Source: Mesorhizobium sp. M4B.F.Ca.ET.203.01.1.1 (GTDB taxonomy: Bacteria; Pseudomonadota; Alphaproteobacteria; Rhizobiales; Rhizobiaceae). From it: a stretch of DNA of 64,000 nt. The position numbers were made by a program, and so were the translations under genes. The stretch spans positions 228,314 to 292,313 of the forward strand of contig NZ_SRUO01000007.1 in assembly GCF_004791025.1 (NCBI RefSeq). Reading direction: 5' to 3'. Positions 44,248 through 53,398 of this stretch are shown piece after piece. The stretch's first letter is position 1; each line of letters begins with the position of its first letter. Under the pieces are notes generated by a model that ran no database searches, was not told the origin of the DNA, and saw only the letters and a program-made list of their open reading frames with translations.

Positions 44248-44715
44248 ATGTCTATAAAGAAGACCGGTGTTGACCAGCAGCTGATCCGCGATCTGGCGGG
44301 CATACTGAACGACACCAACCTCACCGAGATCGAGGTCGAGCTCGGTGACCTGAAGGTGCGCGTGTCGCGGCAGGCGCAGACAGTGCACGCGGTGGCGGCT
44401 CCCGCGGCCGCCTATGCGCCGGCGGCAGCCCCGGCGCAGTCCGCGGCGGCGGCCGCCGCGGCGCCGGCCGCCGACCAGTCGAAAAACGCGGTGCCCTCGC
44501 CAATGGTCGGCACCGCCTACCTGGCGCCCTCGCCCGACGCCAAGCCGTTCATCGAGATCGGCCAGAAGGTCAAGGAGGGCCAGACGCTGCTGATCATCGA
44601 GGCGATGAAGACGATGAACCAGATCCCCTCGCCGCGCGCCGGCACGGTGACCGCGATCCTGTTCGAGGACGCCCAGCCGGTCGAATACGGCATGCCTCTC
44701 GTCGTCATCGAGTAG
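44248..44715 (+). CDS. accB: Biotin carboxyl carrier protein of acetyl-CoA carboxylase
   Basis: It carries biotin between the carboxylase and carboxyltransferase steps of malonyl-CoA synthesis. The 155-residue protein has an N-terminal dimerisation segment, an Ala/Pro-rich linker (about 50-80), and the biotinyl domain at about 82-155, with the biotinylated Lys 121 in EAMKTMNQ. I start at ATG 44248 ([12 protein letters not shown]); an in-frame GTG 30 bases upstream overlaps the aroQ end. It is nine bases before accC. Confidence 0.95.
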   Translation: MSIKKTGVDQQLIRDLAGILNDTNLTEIEVELGDLKVRVSRQAQTVHAVAAPAAAYAPAAAPAQSAAAAAAAPAADQSKNAVPSPMVGTAYLAPSPDAKPFIEIGQKVKEGQTLLIIEAMKTMNQIPSPRAGTVTAILFEDAQPVEYGMPLVVIE

Positions 44716-44723
44716 AGCCGGGA

Positions 44724-46067
44724 ATGTTCCAGAAGATCCTCATCGCCAATCGCGGCGAAATCGCCCTCAGGGTGCTGCGCGCCTGCAAGGAGCTCGGTAT
44801 CCAGACCGTGGTGGTGCATTCGACGGCCGACGCCGACGCCATGCATGTCAGGCTGGCCGACGAGAGCGTTTGCATCGGCCCGCCCCCGTCACGCGACAGC
44901 TATCTCAACATCCACCAGATCGTCGCCGCCTGCGAGATCACCGGCGCCGACGCGGTGCATCCGGGCTACGGCTTCCTGTCGGAGAACGCCAAGTTCGCCG
45001 ACATCCTCGCCGCCCACAACATCACCTTCATCGGCCCGACCGGCGACCACATCCGCATCATGGGCGACAAGATCGAGGCCAAGCGTACCGCAAAGCGCCT
45101 GGGCATTCCGGTCGTTCCCGGCTCCGACGGCGCGATCAGCGAAGAGAAGGAAGCCAAGCGCGTCGCCGCCGAGATCGGCTACCCCGTCATCATCAAGGCT
45201 TCGGCCGGCGGCGGCGGGCGCGGCATGAAGGTGGCGCGCAGCGAGGCCGACCTCGAGATCGCCCTGCAGACGGCAAAGTCGGAAGCCGGCGCCGCCTTCG
45301 GCGACGACGCCGTCTATATCGAAAAATACCTGGAGAAGCCGCGCCACATCGAATTGCAGGTGTTCGGCGATGGCGCCGGCCGCGGCGTCCATTTCGGCGA
45401 GCGCGACTGCTCGTTGCAACGCCGCCACCAGAAGGTCTGGGAAGAGGCGAATTCGCCCGCGCTCAACGCCGAGGAACGCGCGCGCATCGGCGGCATCTGC
45501 GCCAAGGCCGTCGCCGATCTCGGCTATTCCGGCGCCGGCACCATCGAATTCCTCTATGAGGACGGCGAGTTCTATTTCATCGAAATGAACACCCGCCTGC
45601 AGGTCGAGCATCCGGTGACGGAGGCGATCACCGGCATCGACCTCGTGCACGAGCAGATCCGTGTCGCCTCCGGCGGCGGTCTCTCGGTCCGGCAGGAGGA
45701 CATCAAGTTCAACGGCCACGCCATCGAATGCCGTATCAATGCCGAGGACCCGCGCACCTTCACGCCCTCGCCGGGCACCATCACCCATTTCCACACGCCT
45801 GGCGGGCTCGGCATCCGCGTCGATTCCGGCGTCTATTCCGGCTACAAGATCCCGCCCTACTACGACAGCCTGATCGGCAAGCTGATCGTGCATGGCCGCA
45901 ACCGCGTCGAATGCATGATGCGGCTGCGCCGGGCGCTGGACGAATTCGTCGTCGACGGCATAAAGACGACGCTGCCGCTGTTCCGCGACCTGGTCGGCAA
46001 CCCCGACATCGCCAATGGCGACTACGACATCCACTGGCTGGAAAAATATCTGGCTAAAGAGGAATAG
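44724..46067 (+). CDS. accC: Acetyl-CoA carboxylase, biotin carboxylase subunit
   Basis: A 447-residue ATP-grasp enzyme that carboxylates biotin on AccB. The N-terminal domain starts MFQKILIANRGEIALRVLR. The ATP-binding glycine loop is KASAGGGGRGMK, the catalytic region has EKYLEKPRHIE, and RLQVEHPVTE holds the metal- and biotin-binding residues. Cotranscribed with accB, with aroQ upstream and aat downstream. Confidence 0.97.
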   Translation: MFQKILIANRGEIALRVLRACKELGIQTVVVHSTADADAMHVRLADESVCIGPPPSRDSYLNIHQIVAACEITGADAVHPGYGFLSENAKFADILAAHNITFIGPTGDHIRIMGDKIEAKRTAKRLGIPVVPGSDGAISEEKEAKRVAAEIGYPVIIKASAGGGGRGMKVARSEADLEIALQTAKSEAGAAFGDDAVYIEKYLEKPRHIELQVFGDGAGRGVHFGERDCSLQRRHQKVWEEANSPALNAEERARIGGICAKAVADLGYSGAGTIEFLYEDGEFYFIEMNTRLQVEHPVTEAITGIDLVHEQIRVASGGGLSVRQEDIKFNGHAIECRINAEDPRTFTPSPGTITHFHTPGGLGIRVDSGVYSGYKIPPYYDSLIGKLIVHGRNRVECMMRLRRALDEFVVDGIKTTLPLFRDLVGNPDIANGDYDIHWLEKYLAKEE

Positions 46068-46095
46068 CCGCTGAGCTTGCAGTTATAATGCCGCG

Positions 46096-46713
46096 ATGAC
46101 CCGTCCCTATGCGCCCGGCTATCGCATCCCGACCGACCTGTTGCTGAAGGCCTATGCGTCGGGCGTCTTCCCGATGGCCGAAAGTGCCAGCGATCCGGAA
46201 GTGTTCTGGGTGCGGCCGGAAACGCGCGGGATCATACCGCTGGACGGCTTTCATACGCCGCGCAGCCTGAAGAAGACGATCCGCAAGCACCCGTTCGAGA
46301 TCCGCTACGATTTCGATTTCGAGGCGACGATCGACGGCTGCGCCGAAAGGCGAGAGGAACGCCGCTCGACCTGGATCAACGCGCCGATCCGCGAGGCCTA
46401 TGTCGATCTCTATCGGCTCGGCCATTGCCATTCGGTCGAGGCCTGGCGCGAGGAACGGCTGGTCGGCGGCCTCTACGGCGTCTCGCTCGGCCGCGTGTTC
46501 TTCGGCGAAAGCATGTTCGCCAAGGAAACGGACGCGTCCAAGACCTGTCTCTATCACCTGGTCGAGCGGTTGAAGGCGCGCGGCTTCGCGCTGCTGGACA
46601 CCCAGTTCACCACCGAGCACCTCAAGCGCTTCGGCGCCGTCGACGTGCCGCGCGGCCAATATGAGAAGATGCTGGCCGAGGCCTTGAAGGGCGAGGCCAT
46701 CTTCTCGCCATGA
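46096..46713 (+). CDS. aat: Leucyl/phenylalanyl-tRNA-protein transferase
   Basis: It adds Leu or Phe from charged tRNA to proteins with N-terminal Lys or Arg, making N-degrons for ClpAP. The 205-residue protein shows the family signatures [21 protein letters not shown], the SVEAW motif and [19 protein letters not shown] (in pieces). The [15 protein letters not shown] segment is near the end. It follows accC by 28 bases and is convergent with the NTF2-like gene. Confidence 0.95.
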   Translation: MTRPYAPGYRIPTDLLLKAYASGVFPMAESASDPEVFWVRPETRGIIPLDGFHTPRSLKKTIRKHPFEIRYDFDFEATIDGCAERREERRSTWINAPIREAYVDLYRLGHCHSVEAWREERLVGGLYGVSLGRVFFGESMFAKETDASKTCLYHLVERLKARGFALLDTQFTTEHLKRFGAVDVPRGQYEKMLAEALKGEAIFSP

Positions 46714-46724
46714 AGCCGTAGCGA

Positions 46725-47111
46725 TCAGCCTTTTGCTGAAGCCTCTATCGGCGTTTGCGCATGGAACATCATCTTCCAGCCATTGGTGCGATGCACGTAG
46801 CCGGTGCTGACCAGCGCGCTGTAGATTTCGCCATTCTCGCGCGTCGCGTGCGCCTCGTAGGTCAGCATGACAATGTCGCTGCCGGGTTCCACCATGCCCT
46901 TTAGGTCGATGTCGAGATCGCGCCAGCGACGTGGCTTGCTGGCGGTTTTAGCCAGATCGGCATTGCTGATCGCATGCGCCATCTCCGGAAAGGCCACGAG
47001 GCATTCGGCATCGGCGTTGGCCGCATAGTAGGCCGCATCGCCGGTCCAGAATCCCCTTTCGAGGTCAAGCAATTCCTTCTTGCTGGCCGTCATGTGCTTG
47101 GTTGCTGACAT
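46725..47111 (-). CDS. NTF2-like / DUF4440 domain protein
   Basis: A 128-residue small cone-shaped-fold protein. A helix (SKKELLDLERGFW) leads to a beta-sheet with the pattern IVMLTYEAHATRENGEIYSALVSTGYVHR in several pieces, typical of SnoaL/DUF4440 proteins. These bind small ligands or act as minor enzymes, and function cannot be assigned. The ATG at 47111 has GGAGG eight bases upstream. It is inserted between aat and DUF2155, which are often direct neighbours in relatives. Confidence 0.78.
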   Translation of the reverse strand: MSATKHMTASKKELLDLERGFWTGDAAYYAANADAECLVAFPEMAHAISNADLAKTASKPRRWRDLDIDLKGMVEPGSDIVMLTYEAHATRENGEIYSALVSTGYVHRTNGWKMMFHAQTPIEASAKG

Positions 47112-47196
47112 CGCAAGATCCTCCATGCGCAACAGTGCGCAATCGCTCTTTGCCAACGTGTGGCGAACGAAGCGGTTCCCCGAATCTGCTGTTGGA

Positions 47197-47733
47197 TCAG
47201 TTGGCCTCGCCGCTATCCGGCTCGGTCGCAGCCGGAGCGGCGGCGGCCTTCGGCTTGGACGTATCGACCTGTGACGCACCGGTCTTGGCGGCCTCGGGCG
47301 GCGGCACGTCCGACTTCTGCTTGCAGCCCTTCAGCCAGACGTCATAGACCGCATGCTCGACGGCGTTGAGGCCGGGGCTCTCGGCGAACATCCAGCCGGT
47401 GAAGATGCGGCGGATCTTGCGATCGAGCGTGATCTCGTCGACCTCGACGAAGGAATCAGTCTTCGGTTCCTCGGTCTCCGGCCGCGAATAGCAGATGCGC
47501 GGCGTCACCTGCAGGGCGCCGAACTGCACCGTCTCGTCGATATAGACATCGAAGGTGATGATGCGGCCGGTGATCTTGTCAATGCCCGCGAACTCGGCCA
47601 CCGGATTGGTGATGCGGTCGGCAGCCACCGGCGCCGCCTGTGTCTGCGCGGCTGCAAACGTCACCGTGCAGAGGGCGAGAGCGGCTGCTGCCGCCGCCAC
47701 GGCGCCCATCGAGATTCGGCTAAAGATGCTCAT
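47197..47733 (-). CDS. DUF2155 secreted protein
   Basis: A 178-residue exported protein with a signal peptide (about 1-32) and a DUF2155 domain at about 42-130. Visible signatures are AEFAGIDKITGRI, FGALQVTPRICYSRP and IFTGWMFAESPGLNAVEH. A low-complexity Lys/Ala/Pro tail follows. Its function is unknown. The family is largely alphaproteobacterial and repeatedly lies beside NDUFA12-type genes, as here, so a role near respiratory complex I or the envelope is conceivable but unproved. Confidence 0.87.
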   Translation of the reverse strand: MSIFSRISMGAVAAAAAALALCTVTFAAAQTQAAPVAADRITNPVAEFAGIDKITGRIITFDVYIDETVQFGALQVTPRICYSRPETEEPKTDSFVEVDEITLDRKIRRIFTGWMFAESPGLNAVEHAVYDVWLKGCKQKSDVPPPEAAKTGASQVDTSKPKAAAAPAATEPDSGEAN

Positions 47734-47858
47734 GCGAGGATACCGGTGGTTGCGCCCGGGTGATTCTTTCACGCCAAGGCTAGTCGCCGTTTTCAGATCA
47801 GCAAGCAGCTAAACGTCAATTGTGGCGACAAAGGACCGATCAGCACCTTGACCGTGGA

Positions 47859-48257
47859 TTACGAACCGGGCGTCCAGGCGTCATAGTCGCCGGTCACCTG
47901 CGGGCGATGCTGGTTGGTGAGCACCGAGCCCTTCGGACGGTAGGCGGCGGGGCTGCCGGTGAGGTTCGCCTGGTGCGGTTTCTGCCATTCGCGCGGCCGG
48001 TAGTCATCGCTCGGCGGCGCCACGTCGACACGGTGATGGATCCAGCCGTGCCAGCCCGGCGGGATCTTCGAGGCTTCCGAGTAGTCACGGTAGATGACCC
48101 AGCGACGGGTGCGGCCTTCCGAATCGATGCCGCCCTCGTAATAGACGTTGCCGGCTTCGTCCTGGCCGACCTTCCTGCCGTGGCGCCAGGTGTGGAAGCG
48201 CGTTCCCAGCGTCTGGCTGTTCCACCAGGTGAAAAACTGCGTAAGGAAAGTTTTCAT
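47859..48257 (-). CDS. NDUFA12-family accessory subunit of NADH dehydrogenase
   Basis: A 132-residue protein homologous to the mitochondrial complex I accessory subunit NDUFA12 (B17.2). The family core is visible: VGQDEAGNVYYE, RRWVIYRDYSEASKIPPGWHGW, IHHRVDVAPP and KPHQANLTGSPAAYRP. In Alphaproteobacteria it associates with complex I at the cytoplasmic side. Encoded upstream of DUF2155 on the same strand. Confidence 0.93.
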   Translation of the reverse strand: MKTFLTQFFTWWNSQTLGTRFHTWRHGRKVGQDEAGNVYYEGGIDSEGRTRRWVIYRDYSEASKIPPGWHGWIHHRVDVAPPSDDYRPREWQKPHQANLTGSPAAYRPKGSVLTNQHRPQVTGDYDAWTPGS

Positions 48258-48482
48258 CCAAGTCCTCGCGGCGGCAGCGGCAGCGCCTTTATCCTGCTTA
48301 TGGCGTCAGGTAACCGCGAAGGCAAGGGTTTTGCCGTGGCCGCAATGTAAATGGTTCGTGCGCTAAATCGATACAGCGGCGCGGGCGGTCGCAGCCATGC
48401 TTGCCAAGCAGTTCCCATATTTCTAAAGCTCTGCTCGCCCGCCAACGGGCGCCTGGTCGGTGCCGGCTGAGGGAGGTGAAGA

Positions 48483-49322
48483 TTGGTCCAAGACCCGCCC
48501 GCCAGTGGCCGGATCAGCGCCGACGACATTCGCCGTCGCAAGGGCGGCGTGCCGATCGTCAGCCTGACCGCCTATACCTATCCCGTCGCCCGCCTGCTTG
48601 ATCCTCACGTCGACCTGCTCTTGGTCGGCGACAGCGTCGCCATGGTGCTGCACGGCCACACGACCACGCTCGGCGCATCGCTGGAGATGATGATCGCGCA
48701 CGGGCAGGCCGTGATGCGCGGCTCCACCAGGGCTTGCGTGGTCGTCGACATGCCGGCCGGCAGCTATGAGACTTCGGCGGCTGAGGCCGTCGCTTCGGCG
48801 CGGCGGATCGTCGAGGAAACGGGCTGCCAGGCGGTCAAGCTGGAGGGCGGCGTCGACATGGCCCGGCAGATCGCCGCGATCGTGGCCGGCGGCATCCCGG
48901 TCATGGGCCATATCGGCCTGCAGCCGCAATCGGTGGAGAAGGACGGCGGCTACAAGATCAAGGGCCGGACCGAGGACAATGTCGCGACCCTGTTCCGCGA
49001 CGCCGAAGCGGTGGAAAAGGCCGGCGCCTTTTCCGTCGTCATCGAGGGCACGGTTGAAAGCGTCGCGGCTGACCTTACCCGCGCCATCGCCATTCCCACC
49101 ATCGGCATCGGCGCCAGCCCCGATTGCGACGGCCAGATCCTGGTCACCGACGACATGGTCGGCCTGACCGTCGACCGCGTGCCGAAATTCGTCAAGGAAT
49201 ATGCCCACCTGCGCGATGTCGTCTCGGACGCCGCCGCCCGCTTCGCGGCGGAGGTGCGCGACCGCACTTTTCCCGGCCCGGACCACGTCTTTGCCGCCAC
49301 ACCCGATAAGGACAACGTATGA
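48483..49322 (+). CDS. panB: 3-methyl-2-oxobutanoate hydroxymethyltransferase
   Basis: The first committed step of pantothenate synthesis: transfer of hydroxymethyl from methylene-THF to ketoisovalerate. A 279-residue TIM barrel with VSLTAYTYPVARLLD, the metal-binding DLLLVGDSVAMV and GGIPVMGHIGLQPQSV. The start is TTG 48483 with a strong GGGAGG Shine-Dalgarno six to ten bases before it. Its TGA overlaps the panC ATG (ATGA), indicating translational coupling. Confidence 0.95.
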   Translation: MVQDPPASGRISADDIRRRKGGVPIVSLTAYTYPVARLLDPHVDLLLVGDSVAMVLHGHTTTLGASLEMMIAHGQAVMRGSTRACVVVDMPAGSYETSAAEAVASARRIVEETGCQAVKLEGGVDMARQIAAIVAGGIPVMGHIGLQPQSVEKDGGYKIKGRTEDNVATLFRDAEAVEKAGAFSVVIEGTVESVAADLTRAIAIPTIGIGASPDCDGQILVTDDMVGLTVDRVPKFVKEYAHLRDVVSDAAARFAAEVRDRTFPGPDHVFAATPDKDNV

Positions 49323-50173
49323 GCCGACCGATCGTCGTCGAAACGGTTTCCGCCCTTCGCGAGCAAATCCGCGACTGGCGGCGCGAGGGCCTCGGCATCG
49401 CCATGGTGCCGACCATGGGCGCGCTGCATGACGGCCACATCTCGCTGGTCAGGATGGCGCTTGCAAGCGCCGAGCGCTGCGTCGTCTCGATCTTCGTCAA
49501 TCCGGCGCAGTTCGCGCCGACGGAAGACCTCGACAAATATCCGCGCCAACTTGCCCGCGACCTCGACCGGCTGGCCGAAGCCGGAGCGCATCTCGCCTTC
49601 ACGCCAGGCGTCGCGGAGATGTACCCGGCCGGCTTCGCCACCAGGATTTCCGTCGGCGGCCCCTCCTCCGGCCTGGAATCGGAGTTCAGGCCGAGCTTCT
49701 TCGACGGTGTCGCCACCGTCGTGGCCAAGCTCTTCCTGCAGGCGGCTCCCGACCGTGCCATCTTCGGCGAGAAGGACTATCAGCAGCTTTGCGTCGTCAG
49801 ACAGCTTTGCCGCGATCTCGACCTGCCCGTCGACATCATCGGCGCGCCGACGGTCCGCGACGCGCATGGCCTCGCCATGTCCTCGCGCAACGCCTATCTC
49901 GACGAGAAAGGCCTTGCGGTGGCGCGCCAGCTCAACGTGGTTCTGCGTCGGACGGCGGCCGCGCTCGCAGCCGGCGCCGACGAAGCCGGCGCGACCGCCG
50001 AGGCCCGGCAGGCGCTCATCGAGGCAGGCTTCCAGAAGGTGGACTATGTCGCCGCGCGCGAAAGCCTGACACTCGCTCCCTGGCGACGCGATCGGGAAGG
50101 CCGCTTGCTCGCCGCCGCCTGGCTCGGCACGACCAGGCTGATCGACAACTTGGAAATCCCTGCCAGCATGTAG
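49319..50173 (+). CDS. panC: Pantothenate synthetase
   Basis: It ligates pantoate and beta-alanine using ATP. The 284-residue protein has the nucleotidyltransferase motifs VPTMGALHDGHISLV with the HxGH-like site (HDGH), the FVNPAQFAPTEDLDKYPR substrate loop and the second ATP motif AMSSRNAYLD. It is coupled to panB by a four-base overlap and forms the panBC operon; panD is not in the window. Confidence 0.96.
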   Translation: MSRPIVVETVSALREQIRDWRREGLGIAMVPTMGALHDGHISLVRMALASAERCVVSIFVNPAQFAPTEDLDKYPRQLARDLDRLAEAGAHLAFTPGVAEMYPAGFATRISVGGPSSGLESEFRPSFFDGVATVVAKLFLQAAPDRAIFGEKDYQQLCVVRQLCRDLDLPVDIIGAPTVRDAHGLAMSSRNAYLDEKGLAVARQLNVVLRRTAAALAAGADEAGATAEARQALIEAGFQKVDYVAARESLTLAPWRRDREGRLLAAAWLGTTRLIDNLEIPASM

Positions 50174-50227
50174 CCGCCCTGAGGCGCCCGGTCATACCTT
50201 TCGCCCGCGGCGCTGCCCCCGCGGTGA

Positions 50228-50716
50228 CTATCCGAGCGCCTTCTCCAGGATAAGTGCCGGCAGCCCTGATCCGCCGCCGCAATCGGCGGTTTTGCCGGCG
50301 GACGCAAAGCCTTGCGATCGGTAGAAGGCGATTGCCGCCGCGTTGACCTCTTCCACTTCGAGGCGCAGCTTGTTCGCCTCCGGAAAGCTGACCTCGATCT
50401 CGTCGAGCAAGGCCGTGCCGATCCCTTGCCGCTGGCAGGCCGGGTGCACATAGAGCTGGTGCAGGAGGACAATCTTCGGGTCGGTGGTGGCGGCGGCGAA
50501 AGCCATGCCGCCGAGCCGCTTGCCGTCGTCGGCGACCAGGAATTCGGAGTTCGGCCGCGTCAGCCGCGCCTTCAGCGAGGCGATCGAATGCCAGTCGTCG
50601 GTGATCGCCGTCACCCTTTCGACGCCATAGATGGCGTCATAGGTCGCGTGCCACGTCTCGACCAGCAGCGCGCGGATCGCAACAAGATCGCGCTCGCTGG
50701 CGGTACGGACGAACAT
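50228..50716 (-). CDS. GNAT-family N-acetyltransferase
   Basis: A 162-residue acetyl-CoA-dependent transferase. The pyrophosphate-binding loop is HPACQRQGIGTALLDE (Q/R-x-x-G-x-G/A), and motif B ends with AIAFYRSQGF. The substrate is unknown. It starts four bases after the gatB stop on the same strand, so it should be cotranscribed with gatB. A YjhX-like gene lies 1.8 kb away on the other strand, but this GNAT is not evidently its YjhQ partner. Confidence 0.88.
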   Translation of the reverse strand: MFVRTASERDLVAIRALLVETWHATYDAIYGVERVTAITDDWHSIASLKARLTRPNSEFLVADDGKRLGGMAFAAATTDPKIVLLHQLYVHPACQRQGIGTALLDEIEVSFPEANKLRLEVEEVNAAAIAFYRSQGFASAGKTADCGGGSGLPALILEKALG

Positions 50717-50720
50717 CGCT

Positions 50721-52220
50721 TTATTCGATGCCGAGCTTGGCCTTGACCAGGTCGTTGACGGCCTGCGGATTGGCCTTGCCGCCGGTCGCCTTCATCACCT
50801 GGCCGACGAACCAGCCGGCCATGGTCGGCTTGGCGCGCGCCTGCTCAACCTTGTCCGGATTGGCGGCGATCACCTCATCCACCGCCTTCTCGATGGCGCC
50901 GGTGTCGGTGACCTGCTTCATGCCGCGGCTTTCGACGAGCGCGCGCGGATCGCCGCCCTCGTTCCAGACGATCTCGAACAGGTCCTTGGCGATCTTGCCG
51001 GAGATCGTGCCTTCCTTGATCAGGTCGAGGACGGCGCCGAGCTGCTCGGGCGAAACCGGAGCGTTTTCGATGTCTTTGCCGGCCTTGTTGAGGGCGCCGA
51101 GCAGATCGTTGATGACCCAGTTGGCGGCGAGTTTGCCATCGCGCCCGGCAGCCACCTTCTCGAAATAGTCGGCGATCGGCTTTTCCGACACCAGGATCGA
51201 GGCGTCGTAGGTCGACAGGCCGAGCGCCGCTATCAGCCTTGCCTTCTTGTCGTCCGGCAGTTCCGGCAGGTCCTTGGCCAGCGCGTCGACATAGGCCTGG
51301 TCGAATACAAGTGGCAGAAGATCCGGGTCGGGGAAATAGCGGTAGTCATGCGCCTCTTCCTTGGAGCGCATCGAACGCGTCTCGCCCTTGTTGGGGTCGA
51401 ACAGCCGCGTTTCCTGATCGATCTTGCCGCCATCCTCGAGGACGGCGATCTGTCGGCGCGCCTCGTATTCGATGGCCTGGCCGATGAAGCGGATCGAGTT
51501 GACGTTCTTGATCTCGCAGCGCGTGCCGAAGTCGCCGCCCGGCTTGCGCACCGAGACGTTGACGTCGGCGCGCAGCGAGCCTTCGTCCATGTTGCCGTCG
51601 CAGGTGCCGAGATAACGCACGATGGTGCGCAACTTGGTCACATAGGCCTTGGCCTCGTCGGCCGAGCGCATGTCGGGCTTGGAGACGATCTCCATCAGCG
51701 CCACGCCGGAACGGTTGAGATCGACATAGGACATGGTCGGATGCTGGTCGTGCATCGACTTGCCGGCATCCTGCTCCAGATGCAGCCGCTCGATGCCGAC
51801 CTCGATGTCCTCGAACTCGCCCTGCCGGTCCGGGCCAACCGAGACGATGACCTTGCCCTCACCGACGATCGGCTGCTTGAACTGCGAAATCTGGTAGCCC
51901 TGCGGCAGGTCCGGATAGAAATAGTTCTTCCGGTCGAAGACCGACTTGTGATTGATCTCGGCCTTCAGGCCGAGGCCGGTGCGGATTGCCTGCTTGACGC
52001 ATTCCTCATTGATGACGGGCAGCATGCCGGGCATCGCCGCGTCGACCAGGCTGACATTGGCATTGGGCGCCGCGCCGAAAGAGGTCGCCGCCCCGGAGAA
52101 CAGCTTGGCCTCCGAGGTGACCTGGGCATGCACTTCGAGGCCGATGATGACTTCCCAGTCGCCGGTGGCGCCGGGGATCAGGCGTTTTGCGTCGGGCGTG
52201 CGGGTATCGATGATGCTCAT
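50721..52220 (-). CDS. gatB: Aspartyl/glutamyl-tRNA amidotransferase subunit B
   Basis: Subunit of GatCAB, which converts misacylated Glu-tRNA(Gln) or Asp-tRNA(Asn) to the amide form. The 499-residue protein has the GatB core ([42 protein letters not shown]) and the C-terminal YqeY-like helical tail from about 350. I take ATG 52220 ([13 protein letters not shown]); further upstream the frame has implausible composition. gatA and gatC are not in the window. Confidence 0.95.
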   Translation of the reverse strand: MSIIDTRTPDAKRLIPGATGDWEVIIGLEVHAQVTSEAKLFSGAATSFGAAPNANVSLVDAAMPGMLPVINEECVKQAIRTGLGLKAEINHKSVFDRKNYFYPDLPQGYQISQFKQPIVGEGKVIVSVGPDRQGEFEDIEVGIERLHLEQDAGKSMHDQHPTMSYVDLNRSGVALMEIVSKPDMRSADEAKAYVTKLRTIVRYLGTCDGNMDEGSLRADVNVSVRKPGGDFGTRCEIKNVNSIRFIGQAIEYEARRQIAVLEDGGKIDQETRLFDPNKGETRSMRSKEEAHDYRYFPDPDLLPLVFDQAYVDALAKDLPELPDDKKARLIAALGLSTYDASILVSEKPIADYFEKVAAGRDGKLAANWVINDLLGALNKAGKDIENAPVSPEQLGAVLDLIKEGTISGKIAKDLFEIVWNEGGDPRALVESRGMKQVTDTGAIEKAVDEVIAANPDKVEQARAKPTMAGWFVGQVMKATGGKANPQAVNDLVKAKLGIE

Positions 52221-52352
52221 GGTGGCCTGCGCTTCTGGCTCGCGAGATTTGCGATTTTCGCGAATTTGGGTGTTGGCCTTCGCTAGTGCAATCCGCTCCA
52301 TCAGACAAGCGCAAAGCCCGCATGCTGGCCTTTTCGGCCGCCTTCGCTTATA

Positions 52353-52429
52353 GGACGTCCATCCAATGGAGAGTGGATGTCCACTTACGCTCAGTCCCGG
52401 TAAGGCCCTGACCTCGTAGCGAGGCAGGG
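52353..52429. other. Two hairpins in the gatB / YjhX intergenic region
   Basis: Stem 1: GGACGTCCA (52353-52361) pairs with TGGATGTCC (52374-52382) with one G-U pair. Stem 2: CCCTG-a-CCTCG (52406-52416) pairs with CGAGGCAGGG (52420-52429) around a 3-base loop. They lie 70-150 bases upstream of the YjhX-type gene, and may form its leader RNA or the 5' region of gatB. Confidence 0.45.
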
Positions 52430-52502
52430 CGACAAAACCTGAAACCCCGTGCCGCGAAATCCCGCGGCGGCGGCTTTTGTTGTTTTCCCGGGAATTCTCC
52501 AG

Positions 52503-52760
52503 ATGGACATTTCGCGCATTGAACAGCGCATCCTGCACCTGCTCGCGCAGGGCGGGCGCATCGAAATGGAAAAGAATGCCAGTAAGAAGATCGCTTCGGT
52601 CCAATGCCTGACCCGCGACGGCTGGCGCTACCCAGGCGTCGATCTCGAGCTCTTTCGAAAACTGAGACGGAAGAAGGCGGTGTCCTCGTCGGGCGGCGGC
52701 CCCTACCGCATCACCCGGCGCGGGCTCGAACTCGTACGCGCCGAACTCGACAACAGATAG
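52503..52760 (+). CDS. YjhX-type (UPF0386 / TopAI) small protein
   Basis: An 85-residue protein aligning over its full length, from memory, with E. coli Yjh[18 protein letters not shown] at the start, a central VQCLTRDGW, and [19 protein letters not shown] at the end. In E. coli YjhX (TopAI) inhibits DNA topoisomerase I and is neutralised by the GNAT-like protein YjhQ. No adjacent antitoxin is encoded here, so toxicity in this host is doubtful. The predicted fold is a small winged helix. The ATG at 52503 is chosen over an upstream alternative with poor composition. Confidence 0.87.
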   Translation: MDISRIEQRILHLLAQGGRIEMEKNASKKIASVQCLTRDGWRYPGVDLELFRKLRRKKAVSSSGGGPYRITRRGLELVRAELDNR

Positions 52761-52820
52761 AGGCGTTCGCGCCTCAACTTCCGCCGACCGGCAGCGGCCG
52801 GCGGATCGTCTGTGCGTCCG

Positions 52821-53252
52821 CTAGGCGGTGGCGATATAGGCCCTGATCTCCTCGGCCTCGCGCTCGACATCCTCGATGCGACGCTTGACGACGTCGCCGA
52901 TCGACACGATGCCATAGAGCAGGCCGTCCTTTTCCACCGGCAGATGGCGGAAGCGGCCCTTGGTCATGATCTCCATCACCTCGTTGACGGTGTGGTTCTC
53001 GTTGCAGATCTTCACCTTCGGCGTCATCGCCGAACGCACCGCAATATCGAGCGCCGCAGCACCTTCCTTGGCCAGCACGCGCACGATATCGCGCTCGGAG
53101 AGGATGCCGACGATCTTGTGGTCGCCATTGGTGATGACCAGCGCGCCGATCCTGTGTTCGGTCAGGATGCGAATGGCCTCGCTCAGCTTTTCGTTCGGCC
53201 CGAGCGTCAACACGTCATGGCCCTTCTTCTCGAGAATTGCCTTAACAGTCAT
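52821..53252 (-). CDS. Tandem CBS-domain protein
   Basis: A 143-residue protein consisting of two CBS motifs (about 8-65 and 73-130) that together form a Bateman module binding adenosyl ligands. Signatures are RIGALVITNGDHKIVGILSERDIVR (in pieces) and RHLPVEKDGLLYGIVSIGDVVK. It has no catalytic domain and probably acts as an energy or redox sensor. It is common as a stand-alone protein in rhizobia. Confidence 0.92.
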   Translation of the reverse strand: MTVKAILEKKGHDVLTLGPNEKLSEAIRILTEHRIGALVITNGDHKIVGILSERDIVRVLAKEGAAALDIAVRSAMTPKVKICNENHTVNEVMEIMTKGRFRHLPVEKDGLLYGIVSIGDVVKRRIEDVEREAEEIRAYIATA

Positions 53253-53398
53253 GGCGTCCTCCTCAGCTTTTGCTGCCGGTTCCTGCCCTGACCGGCATTC
53301 ACGTTCCGGTGAACATGGTGCGCCGTGATTGTTTGCATTTCAAGTGCGGCGCGGCCTGTCTGGCCTGCCGCGTCGCGGCAGTCCGACGGATCGCTATC

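Noticed and set aside
50228..50716. GNAT as the YjhQ antitoxin for the YjhX-type protein
   Set aside because: It is in an operon with gatB on the other strand, 1.8 kb away, and shows only generic GNAT features.
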